Shown one piece after another: positions 43,853-53,889 of a DNA stretch of 64,000 nt. The stretch lies in the NCBI GenBank assembly GCA_024399135.1, contig JAKSHY010000016.1:1-64000 (forward strand). The letters run 5' to 3'. A program made the position numbers and the translations under genes. How positions within the stretch are numbered: the first letter of the stretch is position 1; each line of letters opens with the position of its first letter. This stretch comes from Lachnospiraceae bacterium. GTDB taxonomy: Bacteria > Bacillota > Clostridia > Lachnospirales > Lachnospiraceae. The notes beneath the pieces are model-generated. The model was given only the letters and a program-made list of their open reading frames with translations. It made no database searches and was not told the DNA's origin.

Positions 43853-45472
43853 ATGAAAAAATTTTTTGGAAAAATTGGAGCTTGGATGAAGAAGCATAAA
43901 AAGCTTACAATCTTCCTCATTATCTTACTGGTAATAGGTGGATTGATTCTTTATATTGGCTCTAAGATGAAGGAAGCTCAGGAGATACTTAATGCAATGT
44001 ACAATTCTTCTGAAGTTGCTACAATTGAGAAGCGCTCGCTTGTAGAAAGTCTTTCCGCAACAGGTACTGTAATTAGTAAAGACAGCGAAGATGTTATAGC
44101 GCTGGTTCAGGGTGTGGAGGTTAAAGAAATTCCTGTTTCAGTTGGTGACAGAGTAAACGCTGGAGATATACTTTGTATTCTTGATTCTACAGATTTAGAA
44201 ACTCAGGTTAATAACCTTGAAACGTCACTTAAGGCTTCCAAGCAGAACTCTAATTCAAGTATCGCTTCTTCAGGAAGACTTTTGAATGAGAACAAAGATA
44301 CAAGAAATACTCAGGTTGGAAGAGATTATGAGGATGCACAGCTTAGATTTAATGATTATGAGAAGGCTGTAGCGGATGCAGATAAAGCACAGCAGGAATA
44401 TGATTCAGCGGTAAATGAATATAACTGGAGAGCTTCTGATCTTAATAGCTTTTTAGATAACCATCCTGGTATGAGCGATTATGATTTTGCGATGACTAAG
44501 GATCCTCAGGTAGCACAGGATTATAACTTCTATAAGAGTAAGTACGATTCAGCTAAATCTATGATGGAGAGTAAGGAAAAGGCACTTGAAACTGCTAAAA
44601 AGTCTCGTGACCAGGCTCTTGAGACATACAATAAGACAGTAAGAACATATGAAGACCACTTAACCAATAATGACAGCTCTATTATGTCCAGAAACGATAG
44701 TCTTATTAATGCCAAGACGCAGAGTACTACAGTTGGACTTAATGAAGAACTTCAGATTAAGCAGTATAAGGATCAGATTAATGAGTGTACAGTATTGGCA
44801 CCTTATAGCGGTATTATTACGAATATTACAGCTGTTGAAGGAACAAAATATGCAGGAACTACTATAATGACAATTGAGGATGACAGTGCATACAAAATAA
44901 CAGCCCAGATAGATGAATATGATATTGCTAAGGTTAAGGTTGGCCAGAGAGTTGTAATAAAGACTAATGGTACAGGAGACTTAGAGCTTGAAGGAAAGGT
45001 TTCTGAAGTTGCTCCAAGGGCTACCAAGTCGGCTACAACAGGCACTGTATCAACTACACAGAGTATCACTTATGCTGTAAAGATTGATGTTATTACACCA
45101 TGTGATTCATTAAAGATGGATATGACAGCCAAACTGAGTATTATTTTGAACGAAAAGGATAATGTACTTACGGTTCCTTATGATGCTGTTCAAACGGATG
45201 ATGAAGGAAGACTGTATATTGAAAAGAATGTTCCAAAACCAGAGGGAGAAGGCCGTGAAAGAGCTGGAAGAGACAAAGGTGACCGAGATGGTCAACAGAC
45301 TGATCCTACGGCTAACAGAATATACATAACGAAGGGTATTGAATCCGATTACTATATTGAAGTAATAGGTGATGGAGTAGTTGAAGGTGTTGAAATTGTT
45401 GTTCCTTCTAAAAATGGAGGAAATGATTTTATGCGTATGATGATGAGCCAGGGACCAATGGGAGGATTCTAA
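43853..45472 (+). CDS. Membrane fusion protein (MacA/HlyD-like adaptor)
   Basis: Adaptor of 539 residues for the ABC pair that follows. An N-terminal membrane anchor (about 17-36) comes before the lipoyl half (VGDRVNAGDILCILD), a long alpha-helical hairpin (about residues 115-290), the second lipoyl half, and beta-barrel domains. A Gly/Arg/Asp-rich insert sits near residue 465. In Firmicutes such proteins act with MacB-type ABC exporters of peptides or antibiotics. The stop TAA overlaps the ATG of the ATPase. Confidence 0.9.
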   Translation: MKKFFGKIGAWMKKHKKLTIFLIILLVIGGLILYIGSKMKEAQEILNAMYNSSEVATIEKRSLVESLSATGTVISKDSEDVIALVQGVEVKEIPVSVGDRVNAGDILCILDSTDLETQVNNLETSLKASKQNSNSSIASSGRLLNENKDTRNTQVGRDYEDAQLRFNDYEKAVADADKAQQEYDSAVNEYNWRASDLNSFLDNHPGMSDYDFAMTKDPQVAQDYNFYKSKYDSAKSMMESKEKALETAKKSRDQALETYNKTVRTYEDHLTNNDSSIMSRNDSLINAKTQSTTVGLNEELQIKQYKDQINECTVLAPYSGIITNITAVEGTKYAGTTIMTIEDDSAYKITAQIDEYDIAKVKVGQRVVIKTNGTGDLELEGKVSEVAPRATKSATTGTVSTTQSITYAVKIDVITPCDSLKMDMTAKLSIILNEKDNVLTVPYDAVQTDDEGRLYIEKNVPKPEGEGRERAGRDKGDRDGQQTDPTANRIYITKGIESDYYIEVIGDGVVEGVEIVVPSKNGGNDFMRMMMSQGPMGGF

Positions 45473-46179
45473 TGGATAAGAAACCTACAATGTCCCTAAA
45501 GGGCATAACTAAGAACTTCTTCATAGGTTCCCCCAATGAACTTCATGTATTGAAGGGAATAGATCTTGATGTTAATGAAGGAGAGTTCGTTGCCATAGTT
45601 GGTCAGTCAGGTTCGGGAAAATCCACTCTTATGAATATTATAGGAGCACTCGACAGACCAACGGCAGGTGAATATACTCTTGATGATGTTGATATGATTA
45701 AGGCTAAGGATGGAGAACTTAGTAAAATAAGAAACCAGAAGATAGGCTTCGTTTTTCAGACATATAACCTTATTGCCAAGACCAATGCTATTAAGAATGT
45801 GGAAATGCCTATGCTGTATGGTGGCATGTCTGCAAGAAAAAGAAATGACAGGGCCAAGGAGCTTCTCGAACTAGTTGGAATGGGAGAGCGAATGAAGCAT
45901 CTTCCGGAAGAATTATCTGGTGGTCAGAAGCAAAGAGTTGCCATTGCAAGGGCTATGGCCATGGATCCTTCAATAATTTTGGCCGATGAGCCAACAGGAG
46001 CTCTGGATTCAGAAACGGGTCGACTGGTTATGGACCTTTTTCATAAGCTTCATGAAGAGCAGGGAAAGACAATTATACTGATTACCCACTCACCTGAACT
46101 TGCAGAAGAAACTCAGAGAGTTATTACCATAAAAGATGGACTTATAACCGGAGAAAGGGAAGGAGGAGCCCAATTATGA
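45472..46179 (+). CDS. ABC transporter ATPase (MacB/LolD-like)
   Basis: ATPase of 235 residues. Walker A is GQSGSGKST, Q-loop FVFQTYNLI, signature LSGGQKQR, Walker B ILADEPTGALD, H-loop ITHSPE. The sequence groups with MacB/LolD/FtsE-type ATPases that drive mechanotransmission exporters. It overlaps the adaptor by one base and the permease by four, so the three are one unit. Confidence 0.94.
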   Translation: MDKKPTMSLKGITKNFFIGSPNELHVLKGIDLDVNEGEFVAIVGQSGSGKSTLMNIIGALDRPTAGEYTLDDVDMIKAKDGELSKIRNQKIGFVFQTYNLIAKTNAIKNVEMPMLYGGMSARKRNDRAKELLELVGMGERMKHLPEELSGGQKQRVAIARAMAMDPSIILADEPTGALDSETGRLVMDLFHKLHEEQGKTIILITHSPELAEETQRVITIKDGLITGEREGGAQL

Positions 46180-47465
46180 TGCTATATGAAAACATCAGGC
46201 TTGCTCTTTTCAGTCTGGTAGCTAATAAAATGAGAGCATTACTTACAATGCTCGGAATTATCATAGGAATTGCTTCTGTTATAGCAATTATGACAGTTGG
46301 TAATTCTGTAACACAGGAGATGACAGATTCCATGGCTTCACTGGGAGCCAACAATGTTACAGTCATGCTTCAGCAAAAGGAAGAAGAAGAGGAGTCTACT
46401 AAAGAAGGTGTTTCCTTCGGTCGAGGCTCAAGAAGAAATTCAAATGTGCAGGAAGCAGATATGATAACTAAGGAGATGATAAATGAGTATGTTGAAAAAT
46501 ATGCTGATTCCATTACTGCGATATCCGCTTCTCAAAGCGTAGGACAGGGACAAATCAAGGATGGAAATCTCTATGCAAACGTTTCAATATCTGGTTCCAG
46601 TACGGGAGTTTTCGTGGCTGACGATACAGAGGTAGTAGCAGGAAGATTCTTCACGGAAAGAGAGATGGAAGATGCTTCCATGGTAGCAATTGTTTCTGAT
46701 ACGGTTGTTACCAATATGTTTAAGGGAGAAAATGAAAATGCAATAGGAAAAGAGATTACAGCCTATGTAGGAGATCGATTCTATAAATTCGTTATTGTGG
46801 GTGTATATGAGTATGAACAGTCTCCGTATATGATTTCAACGACGTCTGATAAGGATAAAGAGACTACTTTATATATACCGTTAAAAACGGGCCAGAATCT
46901 GGCGCATAATGAGAATTTCGCAACATTTACAGTTGTTACCAAGGCAGAAACTGATCCGGATGAATTCGCGAAGACTACCAAGCAGTTCTTTAATGCATAC
47001 TACAGAAAGAACAGAAACTGGCAGATCTCAGCTTTTAGTATGGCATCAATGGTTGATATAATGTCAACAATGATGGGATCGTTAACAACAGCAATATCAG
47101 TAATCGCAGGTATTGCCCTTTTGGTTGGTGGTATTGGAGTTATGAATATCATGCTCGTATCTATTACAGAAAGAACAAGAGAAATAGGTACACGAAAAGC
47201 ACTTGGCGCTCCTAATTCATCCATCAGAGTACAGTTCATTGTTGAATCAATAGTGATATGTGTAATAGGAGGTATCATAGGCATTATACTTGGTGTTACC
47301 GCGGGTATTCTTCTGGCTAACTGGCTTGGAACACCTGCATCTCCTTCACTGTCCAGCATAGTAATGTCAATTACATTCTCTATGGCGATAGGAGTATTCT
47401 TTGGATATTATCCAGCTAATAAGGCTGCAAAGATGGATCCTATTGAAGCATTACGATACGAGTAA
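46176..47465 (+). CDS. ABC transporter permease (MacB/FtsX type)
   Basis: Permease of 429 residues. One membrane helix lies near residues 20-45, an extracellular MacB-like core domain of about 250 residues follows, then three helices near the C-terminus, the FtsX/MacB layout. ERTREIGTRKALGAP is the coupling-helix signature. The extracellular domain has a Glu/Arg-rich loop near residue 70. With the adaptor and ATPase it forms a complete Gram-positive MacAB-like set. A terminator ends the operon. Confidence 0.93.
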   Translation: MMLYENIRLALFSLVANKMRALLTMLGIIIGIASVIAIMTVGNSVTQEMTDSMASLGANNVTVMLQQKEEEEESTKEGVSFGRGSRRNSNVQEADMITKEMINEYVEKYADSITAISASQSVGQGQIKDGNLYANVSISGSSTGVFVADDTEVVAGRFFTEREMEDASMVAIVSDTVVTNMFKGENENAIGKEITAYVGDRFYKFVIVGVYEYEQSPYMISTTSDKDKETTLYIPLKTGQNLAHNENFATFTVVTKAETDPDEFAKTTKQFFNAYYRKNRNWQISAFSMASMVDIMSTMMGSLTTAISVIAGIALLVGGIGVMNIMLVSITERTREIGTRKALGAPNSSIRVQFIVESIVICVIGGIIGIILGVTAGILLANWLGTPASPSLSSIVMSITFSMAIGVFFGYYPANKAAKMDPIEALRYE

Positions 47466-47508
47466 GTGTGATTATTAAATAATTGAATTTTGTTTTTTTT
47501 TAAATTTG

Positions 47509-47537
47509 AATGCTCCCGTAATGGGAGCATTTTTTAT
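47509..47537 (+). terminator. Terminator after the MacB-like permease
   Basis: TGCTCCC and GGGAGCA form a stem around GTAAT, flanked by AA and six T. Confidence 0.85.
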
Positions 47538-47617
47538 GTAATCAGCTCATATTATTAGCTTTATTTCATGGCAGAATTATATGTTTATAAATTGTTTAGA
47601 ATTAGTTTAGAAAACAA

Positions 47618-47660
47618 TTAGCACTCGACAGTTGACAGTGCTAACAGCGAGTAGTATATT
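47618..47660 (+). promoter_or_regulatory. CIRCE operator overlapping the clpB promoter
   Basis: TTAGCACTC (47618-47626), nine bases, then CAGTGCTAA (47636-47644) is the HrcA-binding CIRCE repeat, with one mismatch from the canonical GAGTGCTAA. The promoter TTGACA (47632-47637) with TATATT 17 bp later (47655-47660) overlaps it. HrcA binding should block clpB until heat or protein stress. Confidence 0.92.
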
Positions 47661-47719
47661 ACGAATTAAGAGGAGTACTAAAAGAATTTTGAGTACTTAA
47701 AACATGGAGGTGAAATGAT

Positions 47720-50302
47720 ATGACATTAGATAAATTCACTCAAAAATCAAATGAAGCAATTCAAAACTGTGAAGCACTTGCATATGAATATGGTAATCAG
47801 AAAATAGATCAAGAACACTTGTTATTCTCACTTATAACTCAGGATGACAGCTTGATTTCACAGCTTATAGAAAAAATGGAAATCAATGTTTCATATTTCA
47901 AAAACGTTGTAGAACAGGCGCTTAACAAGCTTGTTAAGGTACAGGGCGGCAAGCTTATGATCTCGGAAGAATTAAATAAGGTTTTAATTTCTTCCGACCA
48001 GGAAGCCAAGGCTATGGGCGATGAATACATATCAGTTGAGCACTTATTCCTATGCCTTATGAAATATCCTAATAAGGGATTAAAGGATATCTTCACAGAG
48101 TTTGGAGTAACCAGGGAAAGATTCCTTGCAGCACTTCAGCAGGTTAGAGGAAATCAGAGAGTTACATCGGATAATCCGGAGGCTACATATGATACATTAT
48201 CAAAATATGGACGAGACCTTGTTGAATATGCCAGCACGAAGAAGCTTGATCCTGTTATAGGGCGAGATGAAGAAATAAGAAATACAATAAGAATATTAAG
48301 CCGAAAGACCAAAAACAATCCAGTACTCATCGGTGAACCTGGTGTTGGTAAAACGGCTGTTGCAGAGGGTCTTGCTCAGAGAATCTCAAATGGCGATGTG
48401 CCAGAATCATTAAAAAACAAGAAGGTATTTGCTCTTGATATGGGGGCTTTGGTAGCCGGAGCAAAATACAGAGGTGAATTCGAAGAGAGATTAAAGGCGG
48501 TTCTTGAAGAGGTAAAGAGTTCCGATGGACAGATTATTCTATTCATAGATGAACTTCATACTATAGTAGGAGCTGGAAAGACGGATGGAGCACTGGATGC
48601 AGGAAATATGTTAAAGCCAATGCTTGCGAGGGGTGAGCTTCACTGTATAGGTGCAACAACTCTGGATGAATATAGACAGTATATAGAAAAGGATCCGGCT
48701 CTTGAGAGAAGATTCCAGCCTGTAATGGTTGATGAGCCTACAGTTGAAGAAACTATATCTATATTAAGAGGTCTTAAGGAAAGATATGAAGACTATCACC
48801 ATGTAACAATTAAGGATAGTGCACTGGTTAGTGCAGCAATTCTATCTAACAGATATATTTCTGACAGATTTCTGCCGGATAAGGCCATAGATTTAGTCGA
48901 TGAAGCCTGTGCTTTAATTAAAACCGAGCATGATTCCATGCCTACAGAGCTTGACGAACTTAATGGTAAGATTATTCAGCTTGAGATGGAGAAGAGTGTT
49001 CTTGAGAAGGAGGATGACAAGCTTTCGAGGGAAAGACTTGAAAACCTTAATAAAGAGCTTGCGGACACCAAGGATGAATTTAATAACCTTAAGGCGAAGT
49101 GGGAGAATGAGAAGGATTCTGTTGATAAACCAACTAAGCTTCGTGAAAAGATTAATGAGGCCAAAAAGGACGCAGAAATAGCGCAGCAAAGCGGAGATTA
49201 TGAAAAGGCTGGAGAGTTAAAATACAGTACAATTCCGAAGCTTCAGGCTGAACTTGAGGTTTTAGAAAAATCCTTAAATGATAAGGAACTTTCGCTCGTA
49301 AGAGAGGCTGTAGAGGATGATGAAATAGCAAGGATTGTTTCAAGGTGGACAGGTATTCCTGTTGCCAGACTTAATGAGTCTGAAAGAAATAAAACACTTC
49401 ATTTAGACGAAGAGCTTCATAAGAAGGTTATAGGCCAGAACGAAGGAGTTAAGCTGGTTACAGAAGCAATAATAAGGTCGAAAGCAGGAATTAAGGATCC
49501 TTCGAAACCAATTGGTTCCTTCCTGTTCCTGGGTCCAACAGGTGTTGGAAAAACAGAGCTTGCAAAAGCTCTCGCCGCATCATTATTCGATGATGAAAAT
49601 AATATGGTCAGAATTGATATGTCGGAGTACATGGAGAAATATTCTGTATCAAGACTCATTGGAGCGCCTCCTGGATACGTTGGATATGAGGAAGGTGGAC
49701 AGTTGACTGAGGCAGTCAGAAGAAAACCATACTCAGTTGTTCTCTTCGACGAAGTTGAAAAAGCTCATCCGGATGTATTCAATGTTTTGCTCCAGGTTTT
49801 AGATGATGGACGTATCACAGATTCGCAGGGACGCACTGTAGACTTCAAAAACACCATATTAATAATGACTTCAAATATAGGAGCACAGGCGTTATTGAAT
49901 GGAATTGACCAGAATGGTCAGATAGAAAAAGAGGCTGAAGCTGAAGTGATGGAAGATTTAAGAGCATCCTTCAGACCAGAGTTCTTAAATCGTCTTGATG
50001 AGGTCATTATGTTTAAGCCACTGACGAAAGAGAATATAGGTGGTATAATCAATCTTATAATAGATGATTTGAACAAGAGATTATCAGACAGGGAGCTTTC
50101 AGTAGAATTATCTCCTAAGGCTAAGGAATATATTATAGATAGTGCGTATGATCCACTGTTTGGTGCAAGACCACTAAAAAGATATATTCAAAAGTATGTT
50201 GAAACACTTTCTGCCAAGCTTATCCTTAAGGGAGAGATATCAAAAGAAGACACTATTTTGATAGATTTAAAAGATGGCGAACTTACAGCTTCCATTAAAT
50301 AA
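47720..50302 (+). CDS. clpB: ATP-dependent disaggregase ClpB
   Basis: Hsp100 chaperone of 860 residues that pulls proteins out of aggregates with DnaK. The N-domain is at 1-145. AAA-1 has GEPGVGKTA and [11 protein letters not shown]. The coiled-coil M-domain (about 405-525) separates ClpB from ClpA/ClpC. AAA-2 has GPTGVGKTE and ends with FGARPLKR. There is no ClpP-docking tripeptide visible. GGAGGTG sets the start. It is under a CIRCE operator. Confidence 0.97.
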   Translation: MTLDKFTQKSNEAIQNCEALAYEYGNQKIDQEHLLFSLITQDDSLISQLIEKMEINVSYFKNVVEQALNKLVKVQGGKLMISEELNKVLISSDQEAKAMGDEYISVEHLFLCLMKYPNKGLKDIFTEFGVTRERFLAALQQVRGNQRVTSDNPEATYDTLSKYGRDLVEYASTKKLDPVIGRDEEIRNTIRILSRKTKNNPVLIGEPGVGKTAVAEGLAQRISNGDVPESLKNKKVFALDMGALVAGAKYRGEFEERLKAVLEEVKSSDGQIILFIDELHTIVGAGKTDGALDAGNMLKPMLARGELHCIGATTLDEYRQYIEKDPALERRFQPVMVDEPTVEETISILRGLKERYEDYHHVTIKDSALVSAAILSNRYISDRFLPDKAIDLVDEACALIKTEHDSMPTELDELNGKIIQLEMEKSVLEKEDDKLSRERLENLNKELADTKDEFNNLKAKWENEKDSVDKPTKLREKINEAKKDAEIAQQSGDYEKAGELKYSTIPKLQAELEVLEKSLNDKELSLVREAVEDDEIARIVSRWTGIPVARLNESERNKTLHLDEELHKKVIGQNEGVKLVTEAIIRSKAGIKDPSKPIGSFLFLGPTGVGKTELAKALAASLFDDENNMVRIDMSEYMEKYSVSRLIGAPPGYVGYEEGGQLTEAVRRKPYSVVLFDEVEKAHPDVFNVLLQVLDDGRITDSQGRTVDFKNTILIMTSNIGAQALLNGIDQNGQIEKEAEAEVMEDLRASFRPEFLNRLDEVIMFKPLTKENIGGIINLIIDDLNKRLSDRELSVELSPKAKEYIIDSAYDPLFGARPLKRYIQKYVETLSAKLILKGEISKEDTILIDLKDGELTASIK

Positions 50303-50360
50303 GGGCTGATAATATTCAAAAAAGAGATTATTAAACTGAGAAGATAAGTCGGAGGCGAAA

Positions 50361-50543
50361 ATGAATTTACCACAAGAACCAGGGATGCTTTTAAGTTTCA
50401 TTAATATGCGATTAAGAGATAATTATTCTTCACTTGAGGATATGTGCGATGATCTTGATTTTGATTATCAGGAGCTTATAGATAAGCTTACCAAGCTGGG
50501 AATCAGATATGACAGTGAGAATAATCAGCTTAAAGAGAAGTAA
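50361..50543 (+). CDS. DUF4250 small protein
   Basis: Protein of 60 residues, all helical by appearance. MNLPQEPGMLLSFINMRLRD...SLEDMCDDLD...LIDKL fits the DUF4250 family of Clostridia, whose function is unknown. GGAGGC precedes the ATG. It lies 58 bp after clpB and may be cotranscribed. A terminator follows. Confidence 0.85.
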   Translation: MNLPQEPGMLLSFINMRLRDNYSSLEDMCDDLDFDYQELIDKLTKLGIRYDSENNQLKEK

Positions 50544-50596
50544 GATACGTGTATCTTTGGACGTGGAAAATATAATAAAAATAGTGTAATTAGACG

Positions 50597-50625
50597 GGCT
50601 CTGCATTTGTGTGCAGAGCCTTTTT
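50597..50625 (+). terminator. Terminator after DUF4250 gene
   Basis: GGCTCTGCA and TGCAGAGCC form a 9-bp stem followed by five T. The T-run leads directly into the extended -10 box of rarA. Confidence 0.9.
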
Positions 50626-50626
50626 A

Positions 50627-50644
50627 TGCTAAAATATTAAGGCT
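50627..50644 (+). promoter_or_regulatory. Extended -10 promoter directly before rarA
   Basis: TGCTAAAAT (50627-50635) lies nine bases before the rarA ATG. A start site at normal spacing leaves a leader of about three bases. The AAGG in those nine bases is too close to the ATG to be a normal RBS. Confidence 0.55.
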
Positions 50645-51961
50645 ATGGACATTTTCGAATATATGAGAGAACAGAATAAGGATAAGGAAGCTCCATTGGC
50701 TGCCAGAATGCGTCCGACAACCCTTGAAGAGGTTGCAGGTCAGCAGCACATTATCGGCAAGGATAAGCTTCTTTATAGAGCAATTAAGGCTGATAAGCTA
50801 AGCTCAATTCTTTTCTATGGCCCACCAGGAACTGGAAAAACCACTCTGGCGAGAGTTATTGCTAATACTACTTCTGCGGAATTCACACAGATTAACGCTA
50901 CCATAGCAGGAAAAAAGGATATGGAGGATGTGGTTCAGAAAGCCAAGGATACCTTCGGTATGTATGGGAAAAGAACGATCCTTTTCATAGATGAGATTCA
51001 CAGATTCAATAAAGGACAGCAGGACTATTTGCTTCCATTCGTTGAAGATGGAACAATTATATTAATAGGTGCTACTACAGAGAATCCGTACTTCGAGGTT
51101 AATGGAGCTTTGATTTCAAGATCTATTATCTTCGAATTGAAACCTCTTTCGAAAGAAGACGTGAAATCGCTAATTGAAAGAGCAGTATATGATGAAAATA
51201 AGGGAATGGGAGCATATAACGCAACCATTGATGATGATGCGCTGGAGTTTCTTGCTGATATAGCAGGAGGGGACGCCAGATCTGCCCTTAATGCCATAGA
51301 GCTTGGAATTATATCTACTGACCGCTCAGAGGATGGAAAGATACATATTACGCTTGATGTAGCTCAGGAATGTATACAGAAAAGGGCGGTACGATATGAC
51401 AAGAATGGTGATAATCATTATGACACCATATCTGCATTCATTAAAAGTATGAGAGGCTCTGACCCTGACGCTGCAGTATATTACCTTTCGAGGATGCTGT
51501 ACGCAGGTGAGTCGGTAACCTTCGTTGCTAGAAGAATTATGGTTCATGCAGCAGAGGATGTGGGACTTGCAGATCCGCATGCTCTGGAGGTTGCGGTAGC
51601 AGCGTCGCTTGCAGCTGAAAGAGTCGGTATGCCAGAGGCCAGAATCATTCTGGCAGAAGCTGCGATGTATGTTGCAACAGCTCCGAAATCAAATTCTGTA
51701 GTTGTAGCAATAGATGAAGCTATGGATGAGGTTGCTCACACAGGAAATTTAAAGATTCCTTCACCACTTCAGGATTCTCATTATAAGGGAGCACAGAAAT
51801 TAGGAAGAGGACTGGATTATCTGTATCCTCACAATTATGAGAATAACTATGTGAAGCAGCAGTATCTTCCAGACGAGATTAAAGATCATAAGTATTATCA
51901 TCCATCCAATAATGGACATGAAAAAGATATAGTAGAGCTTTTTAATAAGATAAAGAAATAA
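50645..51961 (+). CDS. rarA: Replication-associated recombination protein A
   Basis: AAA+ ATPase of 438 residues (MgsA/Mgs1 family) that acts at stalled replication forks with SSB. MRPTTLEEVAGQQHIIG starts the fold. Walker A is GPPGTGKTT, Walker B is FIDEIHRFNK, and sensor 1 is GATTENP. The C-terminal MgsA domain has SMRGSDPDAAVYYLSRML and AEDVGLADP. The usual length. The gene may be translated from a leaderless mRNA. Confidence 0.96.
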   Translation: MDIFEYMREQNKDKEAPLAARMRPTTLEEVAGQQHIIGKDKLLYRAIKADKLSSILFYGPPGTGKTTLARVIANTTSAEFTQINATIAGKKDMEDVVQKAKDTFGMYGKRTILFIDEIHRFNKGQQDYLLPFVEDGTIILIGATTENPYFEVNGALISRSIIFELKPLSKEDVKSLIERAVYDENKGMGAYNATIDDDALEFLADIAGGDARSALNAIELGIISTDRSEDGKIHITLDVAQECIQKRAVRYDKNGDNHYDTISAFIKSMRGSDPDAAVYYLSRMLYAGESVTFVARRIMVHAAEDVGLADPHALEVAVAASLAAERVGMPEARIILAEAAMYVATAPKSNSVVVAIDEAMDEVAHTGNLKIPSPLQDSHYKGAQKLGRGLDYLYPHNYENNYVKQQYLPDEIKDHKYYHPSNNGHEKDIVELFNKIKK

Positions 51962-51976
51962 TTATAAATATATATT

Positions 51977-53836
51977 ATGAAGAGTAATAAAGAAGTCGGA
52001 ACTAATAAAATCAATAAAGTGAATAATAAGTCAGGGATTAAGAAATCAAAGAATAATAAGAAGCTTATTATTATTGCCCTGGTTGCTTTAGTAGTTATTG
52101 TGGCAGGAGTATTTTTATTCAATATTTTCGGCCAGAATGGTGATGAAAAGGACAGTTCGATTTCGGATACAGTTCTGGTAGAGGATATTCCAGAGGGACT
52201 TCCAGCTAATGAGCATGTAGGAAATGCTGTTTTAGAGCATATAATTAATGCGCAGGAGACTGTAGTCAAAGGCTATGAAGAAAGACCAGTATCCGTAGAA
52301 CTGACAGAAGAGAATAAGAATAATTTCGTTGATATTGCATCATGTAAGATTAATCCTGAGACGAGCGAGATTGAATTAGAAATGACTTCTAATGGAATCC
52401 CGAAGTCGGATGACAAGTTCTATTATCTGTTCCAGATAAAGCCTTATGATGACAGCAGGGAATTAGACGAGAATTATATTACCAGAGTATATAAGAATGA
52501 TACGGCAGCTATGAGCCTTTCATTAAATGCCAATACTGAAAACTCGAGATTGTATCAGAAGTTTGGTGTGGCCGTTAAGAATAATGGTAAGTTCGAGCTT
52601 ATAAGTTCACCAAAGTTTATAACTAATCCTGAAGCTATAGCGAAGCATACAGGAACATTCATGGAGGTTAACTCGAAGAAGGGTATTCTGATTGACTATA
52701 ACAGAGTATTCACCGGACAGCTGGAGGATTTAGGGGTTAAGCAGGCTGCTATCAATATTCCATTGTCAAGTATAGTTGGGCCTACAACCAATCCGTTGTT
52801 CCCATCTATTCATTATACCTATAATGGTAAGAACTACACCTTCAATGGAGTTATTTTGGCAGGCTTTGATTCGACGGTTTCAGCTCTTACGAATAAGGGA
52901 ATACAGACTACAGCAATAGTCCTTAATGATTATTCAAATGCATATATAAGTCTTATCCATCCGGATGCGAGATCCAAGGGTGTTTGTCCGTACTATATGT
53001 TTAACGGATCTACAGATGACGGTGTCGAAATTCTGGCAGCAGTTGGAAGCTTCCTTGCTGACAGATATTCTGGAAGCAAGCATGGGCGTGTGTCTAACTG
53101 GGTTATTGCCAATGAGATTAATGCAAGAAAAGAATGGAATTATTTAAAATATACAGATGTTGATACATATTCTAAGGAGTTTGCCAAAGGCTTCAGAGTG
53201 CTGTACACAGCTATCAAGAGTACTGCAAGCACAGCAAGAGTATTCATATCTTTAGACCAGACCTGGAATAAGAATCTTGATAACAGTCCGGACTATGATG
53301 GAAAGGATGTCCTTGACTGCTTTAATAATTATATTACTTCGCAGGGCAATATTGACTGGTCGCTGGCATATCATCCATATAACATTCCTCTTACGTCATG
53401 TAAGTCATGGGAGCCAAGTGCTAATGTGACACATGAAGAAACTACCAAGAATATCTCGATGCAGAATATCGATGTATTGGTTAATTATATGAATAAGCCG
53501 GAACTTCGCTCTCCAGATGGAAGCTGCAGAAGCATCATGATTACAGAGCTCGGATATACATCAACTCAGGGAGAACAGCTTCAGGCAGCCGCTTTGGCAT
53601 ATGCATTTTATAAGATTAATAACTATGAAGATATAGATGGATTATTGTTAAACAGACAGACTGATGATGCCACAGAAATAGCCCAGGGGCTTGCAACCGG
53701 TATTACAACAGCTGGTGGTAACCGTAAGCTTTCATATAATGTGTACAAATATATGGATACTGATGAATGGGAAAAGCATTTAGAATTCGCGAAGTCTATT
53801 ATAGGAATCAGTGACTGGAAGCAGATTATGTATTAA
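51977..53836 (+). CDS. DUF5722-like putative extracellular glycosidase
   Basis: Protein of 619 residues. A basic tail and one membrane segment (about 29-50) anchor it with its bulk outside. The C-terminal 350 or so residues look like DUF5722, a TIM-barrel domain. Two acidic residues sit in patterns typical of clan GH-A retaining glycosidases: Glu380 in WVIANEIN and Glu524 in IMITELGYTS. No activity can be named. There is no ribosome binding site in the 15 bases after rarA, only TATAAATATATATT, so expression may be coupled or leaderless. Confidence 0.7.
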   Translation: MKSNKEVGTNKINKVNNKSGIKKSKNNKKLIIIALVALVVIVAGVFLFNIFGQNGDEKDSSISDTVLVEDIPEGLPANEHVGNAVLEHIINAQETVVKGYEERPVSVELTEENKNNFVDIASCKINPETSEIELEMTSNGIPKSDDKFYYLFQIKPYDDSRELDENYITRVYKNDTAAMSLSLNANTENSRLYQKFGVAVKNNGKFELISSPKFITNPEAIAKHTGTFMEVNSKKGILIDYNRVFTGQLEDLGVKQAAINIPLSSIVGPTTNPLFPSIHYTYNGKNYTFNGVILAGFDSTVSALTNKGIQTTAIVLNDYSNAYISLIHPDARSKGVCPYYMFNGSTDDGVEILAAVGSFLADRYSGSKHGRVSNWVIANEINARKEWNYLKYTDVDTYSKEFAKGFRVLYTAIKSTASTARVFISLDQTWNKNLDNSPDYDGKDVLDCFNNYITSQGNIDWSLAYHPYNIPLTSCKSWEPSANVTHEETTKNISMQNIDVLVNYMNKPELRSPDGSCRSIMITELGYTSTQGEQLQAAALAYAFYKINNYEDIDGLLLNRQTDDATEIAQGLATGITTAGGNRKLSYNVYKYMDTDEWEKHLEFAKSIIGISDWKQIMY

Positions 53837-53857
53837 TAATTATTGATAAGTAATATA

Positions 53858-53889
53858 AAAACAGCTATTCGATTAGAATAGCTGTTTTA
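53858..53889. terminator. Bidirectional terminator between convergent genes
   Basis: AAACAGCTATTC and GAATAGCTGTTT form a 12-bp stem. The stop codon of the minus-strand DUF4364 gene lies inside the stem. Confidence 0.88.
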
